NCBI GenBank assembly: GCA_943737045.1
Contig: CALSFV010000049.1
Location: 310,001 to 374,000 of the forward strand
From: Parapristionchus giblindavisi
Taxonomy: Eukaryota; Nematoda; Chromadorea; Rhabditida; Diplogasteridae
DNA: 64,000 nucleotides
Direction of reading: 5' to 3'
How positions within the stretch are numbered: position 1 is the stretch's first letter; each line of letters starts with the position of its first letter. The notes under the pieces were generated by a model. That model saw nothing but the letters and a program-made list of their open reading frames with translations. It ran no database searches and was not told the origin of the DNA. The position numbers and the translations under genes are program-made. Positions 1 to 8,500 of the stretch are shown here, in pieces.

Positions 1-540
1 TGAACCGAATAAAAAATTGCAAAAATTCATGTCAGTGCCCGGATTCGAACCCGCGTCGGGGTTTGGGCGTTAAAACTGACCACTATGACTAGCGATATCA
101 CTATGCCTGGCTGGTTTGTGGTACAAATAAGTGTGATATTTGGATAGCCCATTCATTTTTACATAACATATCGAAAAATTCAGTCCCTGGAAATAATGGT
201 AACATAGTAAGCCATGAGATCAAAACAAAAAAATCTTGTCAGAATTCGGATAATCGGGTATTTCTCGAACATGGAGCTATGAAATCTTATGAGACTTGGC
301 ATTCTTATATAACTTTGGATCCTCTATCGAATGGTATGTAACATGCTGTGGAAATCACACTTTGATTTTTCGACTTTTGGTAGATCAAAAATCGATAATT
401 TTGGTCAATTTTTTGAGTGAAGTGCATACGGCCCCTAGGGACTCCACCCATCAAATATGAGTCGCCTCGGATGATTTTGAAGCATTGTGCCATGCCCCCG
501 ATGCCGCCCCTCCGCTGTAAGGGAGAATGCGTTTTAATAA
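1..540 (-). repeat. Arm of a long-inverted-repeat element (relative of 62116-64000)
   Basis: These bases match, at clearly diverged level, the arm sequences at 62116-62640 and (same orientation) 63600-64000. Shared landmarks are a tRNA-like B box (GGTTCGAATCC on the - strand, about 41-51), the phrase GGATAGCCCAT near 144, the block around TTGGTAGATCAAAAATCGAT near 376, and a block containing CCCTAGGG near 434. A 62-codon open frame on the - strand (305-493) corresponds to a 63-codon frame at 62142-62333. The element probably extends left of the window. It is either a solo arm or an element cut by the window edge. Confidence 0.7.
31..95 (-). other. tRNA-like sequence with A/B-box motifs
   Basis: On the - strand an A-box-like TAGTGGTCAG is followed about 30 bases later by a B box GGTTCGAATCC. 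No seven-base acceptor stem closes around them, so this is a tRNA-derived promoter-like piece and not a tRNA gene. It sits in the arm of the repeat at 1-540. Confidence 0.45.
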
Positions 541-1166
541 TATAGAAATTATTTTTTGATATAAAAGTATGACAAGAATGTAATGTTTTCCTATCAAATG
601 GTCACGATACGTAGTCAATCTGCGCAGTCAAATTCTGACGCTCACATACGTTTTCGAGCTCGAGGTACGGGTAACTTTATAAATTAGATGGCTTTAAAAT
701 GGTTCGCTTTTGCAGAATTCGGCGACATACAAGCGAAAAATAAGTACTTTTAGTGAAAAAAATGTGAGTTGGACAAAAATGCCTGCTTCGAATCACACCC
801 CAATCAGTTATTAGATTGGCAAGTTGAACATCTATCACGAATTATACTTTACTTTTGCACTGCATAAAGTATATTATTATTATTATTAACAAAGAACGCG
901 GTCTTCACCGCTCCTTGCTCTCTTGCAGCGTGTGAAATTAAGTTACCTAATTCATGAAATTAATTTACCTAATTCATCGCTAGAGACAACACAATTGGAG
1001 AGATTTCCATAGCATGGCTATGAAAATTCCAGATAAAAATGCAATGGGTGACCTCGCTCCATCTCACTTCATCATCCATTCTCCACTTCATTCAATTGCC
1101 ATCAAGCTCTGGTGTGCGGCGGCCTCACCCTCCATCACCATCTCTTTGCAATTACGTGAGACAGCT
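541..1166. other. Intergenic stretch upstream of the MSP gene
   Basis: AT-rich sequence with a short ATT repeat near 870-890 and no convincing coding exon. An open frame entering from 1014 runs in frame into the MSP gene and could extend its start, but its composition looks like leader sequence. Confidence 0.5.
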
Positions 1167-2667
1167 ATGCCAGAATTCATACTACAGGTATATTAACCAT
1201 ATTTATACCGTAATCTCAAACCAGTCACAGTAACCTTGTCTGAATTACACCTCTGTATTGTAGCCTCGCTGTTACAGTAACTCTTGTAGAACCCAATAGA
1301 TACAGTAATCCTACAGTAACCCAACAGTAATCCTGCCATGCATTTCAGCTTGGTGTAGAGAAGATCGATTTCGCCAGTGAGAAGCTTGGCGAGGAAACAT
1401 GCTTGCGCTTCCTCAAGGTACTCGCTCATTTGCTCAACATACCAACTACCGTAATCGGGAACAGTATGCACGGTCTTACGGTACTACAGGCCACGAACTA
1501 AAACAACCGTGCTCTTCGAGCATTTATTATACTTGTCGTAGTCAAAACTACCGTACTCAACATTCCTAGCTAATCTAGGCCGACGTATTCTAGATACCCG
1601 TACTGTATAGATACCGTAATCGCATCATTGTAGATCAAGAACCCGTCCAAGGACCGCTACCTCTTCAAGATCAAGTGTACTTCGAACGAACTCTTCCGTA
1701 TTCGTCCTCCACTCGGATTCATCAAAGCCGGCGAGACTGAGATCGTGAAGGTATGAGCACGGTAGAGCACTATATAACACTACAATGCTGTAGCGTACTG
1801 TGGCATACTGTAGAATACCGTAGGGTACTCGAGGTGCTGCAGAATGCTCTAGATTCTGTGTAGAGTACTGTAACGAGTGATGAGTTGTTTATTTTGTTTG
1901 CTGCCTATTGCCTGTGGCAGCCGGTCTGCTGCCACCACATGCATGGTGTGGGGGTGCGAGTTCGGGAGGCGACGTTTGCGAATGTCTCTCGCCATGTCTC
2001 AATTTCAGTTGATCTTCAATGCGGGCAAGCCTATACCGGACTCGAAAAAGCACTACTTCGCAGTCTACTACAGAAAGGCTGGCGATGCCGAGAAGCAGGC
2101 CCGCGCTGCATGGTCAGCAAAGGTACGGCTGGGGAGCACTGTAATATTACTGTAGTGGTTACGGTAATGCGGTGTTACGTCGTCGTCGTTACGGGGGAGG
2201 TTACGGCGTGCGCACGTTTTGAAAATCTACCACCGCATAATGTTACAATAAGACACGTGACGGGTACTGTAGGCATCCCACGAATTTGAGTGTAGCTTGA
2301 AGATCGAGTTTTGCAGGAACACGAAGCCATGAAGAAACTCCCCATTCACTTCGACAAGAAGAAGGGAGACGGAAAGGTAACCAACTATCGATCGATATTA
2401 CATCTGCAGTACTTAACGAATTCCGTTTAGGATGCCAAGAAAGAGAAGAAAGAGGAGAAGAAGGAAGAGAAGGAAGAAAAGAAAGAAGAAAAAGAAGAGA
2501 AGAAAAAGGAGGAAAAGGAGGATGAAAAGGAAGAGGAAAAGGAAGAGAAGAAGGATGATGAAAAGAAGGAAGAAAAGGAGGAGAAGAAGGAAGAAGAGAA
2601 GAAAGATGAAGAAAATAAGGATGAGGATAAGAAAGATGATGAGAATGATGAAGATAAGAAAGATTAG
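1167..2667 (+). CDS. MSP-domain protein with Lys/Glu/Asp-rich tail, six exons
   Basis: Exons by splice signals and phase are 1167-1187, 1349-1417, 1634-1750, 2009-2122, 2317-2376 and 2431-2667, all joined in phase 0 and giving about 205 aa. Residues 8-107 look like an MSP immunoglobulin-like fold: LGVEKIDF and the basic strand RYLFKIKCTSNELFRIRPP are followed by GFIKAGETEIV and FAVYYRKAGD. MSP-domain proteins are nematode sperm cytoskeletal or related proteins acting in the cytosol. The last exon encodes about 78 residues that are almost only K, E and D, ending in an acidic Asp-rich stretch, which should be disordered or helical. The ATG at 1167 is chosen because it gives the usual short leader before the first strand. 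An in-frame ATG at 1014 would add 51 residues of unlikely composition. A possible poly(A) signal AATAAA lies near 2704. The Lys/Glu tail resembles none I can name, so a role in sperm fibre assembly is only inferred. Confidence 0.85.
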
Positions 2668-3274
2668 ACTGTTTGTGCCCTATCCCTACCCCACCAGCTT
2701 ATGAATAAACTGTGGGAGTTCCATGGTAGTTTCGTTTTTAAATCTACAGTACACCACATAACATCAATACTAGAAGTACGGTATCCACACCGCACAGTAC
2801 CAGATTCACAATATCAGACATGAAGAAGTCGAGCAACCATGGGAAGAGTAATTCAAATTCAAAAATGCGACTTTTGTTATAAATTTGTAAATGTATATTC
2901 ACTAGCTTAGTCACATTGTTCTCGTTGTAATATCGGTTAACACAAAAAGGAGGCCATTGAGATATTGCGTGACCAAGCTGGCCAGGCAGCACTATAAATC
3001 ATACTATACTTCTGTTCTGAACAAAGGGAAAGGCTCGAGATTTTGAATCTCCTATGACAATCGCTCACAAAACGACGAACGGATTCGAACTCGTGTCGCG
3101 CTCTCATAAGCGTTATCTCTCTTTGTCGCCGAAATCTACGAAAGTGAACTCACTCAAAGGGCTTAAAATTCAACCTTGTCAAAAGTAGGGAACGACTAGA
3201 CCTAGAATATAATGTTCCTTAGAATCAATTGATCGATACTCAGTCAATCGCCGCAGTCAAATTCGCTCACTCAC
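2668..3274. other. Intergenic stretch between convergent MSP and CLN3-like genes
   Basis: Apart from the MSP 3' end, I see no further CLN3 exons here, although the - strand gene at 3275 would need most of its coding sequence to lie in this direction. One open frame on the - strand (2744-2992) has no recognisable CLN3 match. Confidence 0.5.
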
Positions 3275-4264
3275 TCAAAGGGCACATTCTGTAGTAGAAC
3301 AGGCGCCACTGCCTTGATGATGAGCGATGGTATGATGTCGGCGAGAAGCACCGATCCTGTTGACATTGGCGCGCAATCACGATGGACCAACGTCTCCTGA
3401 AATGGTAAGATACTCAGGCAAGTTACGCAATCAAATTCTAAGCCTTTGGTGGTGTGATACTATCGTATCTAATCCTATCTTTTACCTATCTACACCTAGT
3501 AATTGTACCCATACATTTTCGGTACCCTCGCCGTCTTTTTTTATATGATGGGCCAATTCTCGAAATGAGGTGGGTTGATTCACAAAATTCGTTATTTTCG
3601 CTTAAAAAACGTCATTTTTAGACTTCCTTTCGCATCAAGTGGCCGAAGATGGGCCTTATATAGTGGGTCAATCCTCGCATTGCGATGGTATGGAAATGTA
3701 TGATTGTACCAATTGATTTTGCTACCCTCGTCGGAGTATCGTATTTATGCGTACTCTACTGTACATCAATTTATCTTAACATCATGTCTCTTTTCCAACG
3801 CATAAAGTATATTATAATGTTATAATATCTATAGCAGATGACGACGGAAAACTGATTCTTAAATCACTTCTACGTCATATCTCCCAATACTGAAACATAT
3901 TTCAACGCGTGTTGGAAAATAGAAATGAAACCATGTAGTGATTATATTATACATGAATCTACGCAGCCAAATTCAGATGATGATACTCAGTCTCACTCAC
4001 AATCTACGCAGCCAAATTCAAGTGATGATACTCAGTCTCACTCACATTCCACATCATCAATCTACGCAGCCAAATTCAAGTGCTGATACTCAGTCTCACT
4101 CACATTCCACATCATCAATCTACGCAGCCAAATTCATGTGATGATACTCAGTCTCACTCACATTGCACTCCGTAGTGGGCGGCTTCTCGCTACTCTTCTC
4201 CAGTATGTCCTTGGCCGCCGACAGCATGATCACGTACGCGAAGTTGTTGCACAGACCGAGCAGC
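3275..4264 (-). pseudogene. CLN3/battenin homologue, two exons only (truncated)
   Basis: Two - strand exons, 4162-4264 and 3275-3396, join in phase with good sites (acceptor TTCATCTTCAG, donor GTGAGT in both). The first reads LLGLCNNFAYVIMLSAAKDI, the second DCAPMSTGSVLLADIIPSL. Both are hallmark segments of the first two membrane helices and luminal loop of CLN3, the lysosomal membrane protein mutated in Batten disease. CLN3 proteins have roughly 400 residues and about ten helices, but only some 75 residues are found here. The next exon should lie at 2668-3274, where nothing matches and the MSP gene ends. The 5' exon is also not identified. I therefore call it a truncated gene fragment. A rearranged gene with a very distant 3' part is less likely because another gene intervenes. 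The intron contains a 55-base tandem repeat. Confidence 0.75.
3940..4161. repeat. Minisatellite, about 55-base unit, four copies
   Basis: Units of the form ACGCAGCCAAATTCAAGTGA followed by a GATACTCAGTCTCACTCACA segment repeat about four times, the last abutting the CLN3-like exon donor at 4161. Diverged single units with CGCAGTCAAATTC also occur near 625 and 3252. Confidence 0.8.
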
Positions 4265-4504
4265 CTGAAGATGAAGGGACTTTTAGATTTTTGATCTTTG
4301 ATCTTTGGCACTCTCAAGAAGTACGAATACGCAGGATAAGCAACGTTTTGCAGTTCTGATTCTGAATAATGCCATTCATAATTGTATCAATCATATTGGC
4401 TACATTTGTCGTAGCATCGTATTTATGCGTGCCCCATTACCTATCATATAATTAAACAACAATTATTCTTTAATTTTTTCACCACACGTATATTTCTAAT
4501 ACAC

Positions 4505-4603
4505 TGTTACATTTGCCTTACGTGTCTACGCCGTAACCCCCTCCGTCGCGTCGGACAGGCGGCGGAGGGGGTTACGGCGTAGACACGTAATGTGGTGTTA
4601 CAT
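4505..4603. repeat. Hairpin mini-element
   Basis: A perfect 26-base stem pairs 4520-4545 with 4563-4588 around a 17-base loop. The stem includes CGCCGTAACCCCCTCCG and its complement, with GTTACATTT-like flanks. Relatives lie at 9982-10077 and 49330-49447, and part of one lies near 2190-2250, so this is a small dispersed family and not a transcription terminator. Confidence 0.8.
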
Positions 4604-5509
4604 TTTCAAAACGTCTCCGTCAACTTGAAATTTGAAGTGTTTTCGGTCTCGAGTGGAAAACCCAGATGGATCACGAAATTACTGTAAAAGGTTACGGTAG
4701 TCAGCCATTATTGATCCATGGTTACGGTAACTTCTTACCGTATCCCAATTGACAATAAGGGTTTTCCGCTTGGGACCCAAAATACTTCAAAATCAAAGTT
4801 GACGTTTCCGAATGTAACACTATTTCGAAGGACGGCGTGCGCCCGTTTTGAAAAGGTAACACCACATAAGGCAAATTAAACTGCAAACTGCAAAGCCAAT
4901 ATCTTACCAGAACGCGGCCAGATTCCTCGCAACAGCCATCTCTCTAGTATAACCCGTCGGATTCTCGTCACAGCCTCCACTTATGTCATCGACTGCAATG
5001 TCGTTATTGCTGTGTTGCAATGATCGTGTTCACGATTTCAAATACATATCAGCGGTCCTGACCATTCAATCGTACCATGTACACCAATCAATATTCAAAT
5101 AATAACAATGCAATTTATCGATCGAAGATCATTACCGTATTCAAGACCGCAATACTGACAAATGAGTTGGGTGAGCTTAATGGGGGGAGCAATACACCGT
5201 AGTTAAATGTGGTTAGCTTTAATCGATAATTGACTAATCAATAAAGATGGAATGTTAGAGTATACTCGGGAAAGCGTAAAAGAAGCTGATAATGATAGTT
5301 ATTCTAATTACAATGACATTGTACAATGAGCATTTTGGAAAACTGGCACGTGATTAATGTTAGGCTATGATACATTATATGGAAAGAGTGAATATGTGTC
5401 ATGTTAGTCGATGAAGAGCAACAGTGAATCATTACAAATCAATCAATACTTCAAAAAAAATGAAAAATCGATAATCAATACTATGTAATAAAATCAATCG
5501 ATAATCATG
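4604..5509. other. Intergenic stretch between CLN3-like and RING genes
   Basis: AT-rich. A diverged palindrome with GTTACGGTA motifs lies around 4680-4760. I see no coding exon, including no CLN3 5' exon. Confidence 0.45.
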
Positions 5510-8500
5510 CTACATCGAAGATTCAACGTAGTCGAGGAAGCGGAAAAAGTTGACGAGCATGTACGTCGCCACGTAGCCGGACACGATGCAGATGATCGCA
5601 ATGTTCGTTTTACTGAAAAATCAATCAATAAAAACACTATGGAAAACAAAAACTAGGAAAACTATGGCATAAGAAGACTACTTTTCCTGGCCCCGTTTAA
5701 CGTGATAAGAAGAACCCAATCCCTTTCTTTCTTATACAGGAAAATTAATGATTTGATTTGAAAAAAAAGATCAATCAATGAAACGAATAAAGTAATGACC
5801 TTGACAACATCTATGCCTTGCACCACATTGTCTATAATCACGTTTTACACTGTTAATTTACGATCATGTTCGTCTTCGATTCACCAAATTTATTATATAT
5901 AATATATACTGAACCGTGTTTATTGTACCCGCAAAATTATTATATTGTAGGTTACGGTACATTTTCATGTTTGAAGTAGGAACACATAACTACGGTAAAA
6001 CAACAAGTCCACAGATCACAAGGTGTTTCGTTACACTTTCAAATCAAGTTTTGTAAACAATCGATATCAGGGCAAAATTCAATCGATAACATACCGTATC
6101 CGTTCCTTGGCCGCATTCAGCTCGTTTTGTGCAGTGTTCGCACGAATCTCCGCTTCTACCGCCTTTTTGTCCGCGCGTTCCTTCTGCAAGGACGGTAGTT
6201 AATATCAAACCATTCATTTTCGGTGCCCTCACTGATTTTTTTGTATATAGTGGGTCGATCTAGAAAAATCGTCATTTTTCGCTTAAATTAAAATCTTTCG
6301 CATAAAAAGTGAGCTTTATATAGTGGGTCGATCCTCATATTGGGACGGTATGAAAATGTATGATATCAAACGCTTTGAAAAGGTAAAACTGCACAAGTAA
6401 AAGGGGGAAATATTCCATAGTAATACCACGCCCACCTCTCAGATGTTTTTTTCACTTTTCGTGGAAACAACGGTATCTTTGTTGTACGCGAGAAAGCAGA
6501 GAAAGTGGATTGAAATGAAGAGAACGATGACTAATGTAAAAAGTGACACAAGTTGAGTCACAAATAGCGAACAATTCCAATCTTTAAAGGGCACATAACT
6601 AGTTCCAAGAACAGCAAATCAACAATAAATCGATAGTAGGCTCAACACGCTGCAGTAATCTGACGATCCAAACTAGATCTCTCTCTTCACCTTCCCTATT
6701 TTCCCATTGTCTATTCTCCCCAATTTTAATTCCTTGTGCAAATCTTCTTCATTTATACATACAAACATCTTTGCGATGTAAAATAAATAAATAAATAAAA
6801 AGAAATAAATAGATACCGTACCGCTAATCGTAGGGTCGCGAGACACTCCCGTGTCGGTGGTTCACCGTTGATCTCACGCCGCTTGCTGTCCTCCTCCGCA
6901 ACCTCTTGCAGGGAGCTGCAATTTGAATAAATCAATCGATAATTCGAATCGATCGGTAGTAGTGCGATCTAATTCTTTTGTCACAGCTAATGAACATCAT
7001 CGAAATATAATAATATATGTGAAAAAGTGGTAGGTGATGTTCTAATCAAACGTTCAGAAAAGCAAAGAAAAATACAGCAGGCTCTCCTCTTTTACACACT
7101 CTCTCATCGGTTTTTCTTTTCTTTTCGTGACTTTTGAACACCACAGATGAACTCACTGCAAATGAGTTGTGCAAGTACCCTGAACTAGATCATTGTCATA
7201 ATAAAGACATAAAGACAATGTGGGTAACCTTACGCCAATAACTGGTATGCTACTGACTGGTTGGTATACTGGCACGTTGGTCAACTTGCTAATGCAGGCA
7301 AGAATGTAAAATGCAATTCGAATATTCGGCGAAAGTTGTCAACGTATGACCTCGACTATGCTTACCAACATAGATCGAAAAGTATGTTACAAAGCACCAA
7401 GCCTGACCGCATTTTGAGCCAAAATTTCCCAAAAAATCGTAAAACCTGACCGCATTTTGAGCCAAATTTTCACAAAAATCGAAAAACCTAACCGCATTTT
7501 GAGCCAAATTTGCCAAAAATCGAAAAACCTGACCGCATTTTGAAAACCGATAACCTAGCTATTCGACCTATGCTTACCAAATGTTTCGTTAAAAATTCGC
7601 GAAAAGAAAAAGAGGCGAAATTGTTTGTTAAACAAGGAGTTTTCTCTGATGATTTTTCTGTTTTCGCAACTTTAGGGATAAGAGAATTGTATTCTAAAGA
7701 GAATTGTAAGATAAATTCGATACCTGAGGAGGTCATCGATGAGGTAGTTCTTGAAAACTGCATCGCGAGTGATTCGATCACGACACAACGGACAATGAAT
7801 CACCTCAAAGATCAAAGATCAAACTATAATACCACTGCAGATATAAGTAAGACTTCTACTTCTGTGTAGTCATAGGTCGAAAAGTATGTTACAAAGTACC
7901 AAGCCTGACCGCATTTTGAGCCAAAATTTCCCAAAAGTCGAAAAACCTGACCGCATTTTGAGCCAAAATTTCCCAAAAGTCGAAAATCCTGACCGCATTT
8001 TGAGCCAAATTTGCCAAAAACCTAAAAACCTGACCGCATTTTGAAAACCGATAACCTAGCTATTCGACCTATGTGTGTAGTGTTACATTTAACACTTTTT
8101 GCGCAAAAAATTGCTCAAAAGAGATAAATATAACACTTCACAGGTCTTGTGTACTGTGGAGTAAACCTCTTGACGAGACCACTGCTCTCGTTTCATGGAT
8201 GAAAGAGTTTTAGGAGAAGAACAAACAATAAAGTCAATTTATAATGCCTAGCTTTGAAAGCTTTGAAAAGTAGCTGCTTAGGCAGGAGTACCGTAGTTCT
8301 TGTTTCTGCCCAATGCCATTGAATTAAAAATGATTAAAAATGATGTTTTTTTTGGTTAACGTATAACCCCAAACTGACTAATCATCTGACTATGTACTGA
8401 TCGAATTGATTAATCTTATTAATCTATTATGTGGAAGCCACTGAGCTGTGATGAATTTATGGGTTGATTATAGATAAAAAGAGATTGTAAAACATTTAAA

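Noticed and set aside
1014..1166. N-terminal extension of the MSP protein from ATG 1014
   Set aside because: In frame, but the 51 residues are not MSP-like. ATG 1167 gives the usual short leader. Kept only as an alternative.
2744..2992. Continuation of the CLN3-like gene
   Set aside because: A hydrophobic frame, but no CLN3 motif and no matching splice phase.
3940..4161. CRISPR-like array (regular repeats)
   Set aside because: Units are contiguous tandem copies without unique spacers, in a nematode intron.
7369..8073. Possible LTR retrotransposon (two similar 204-base direct repeats around an ORF)
   Set aside because: Each repeat has its own, different 8-base target duplication and CATAGG-type inverted ends, so they are two MITEs.
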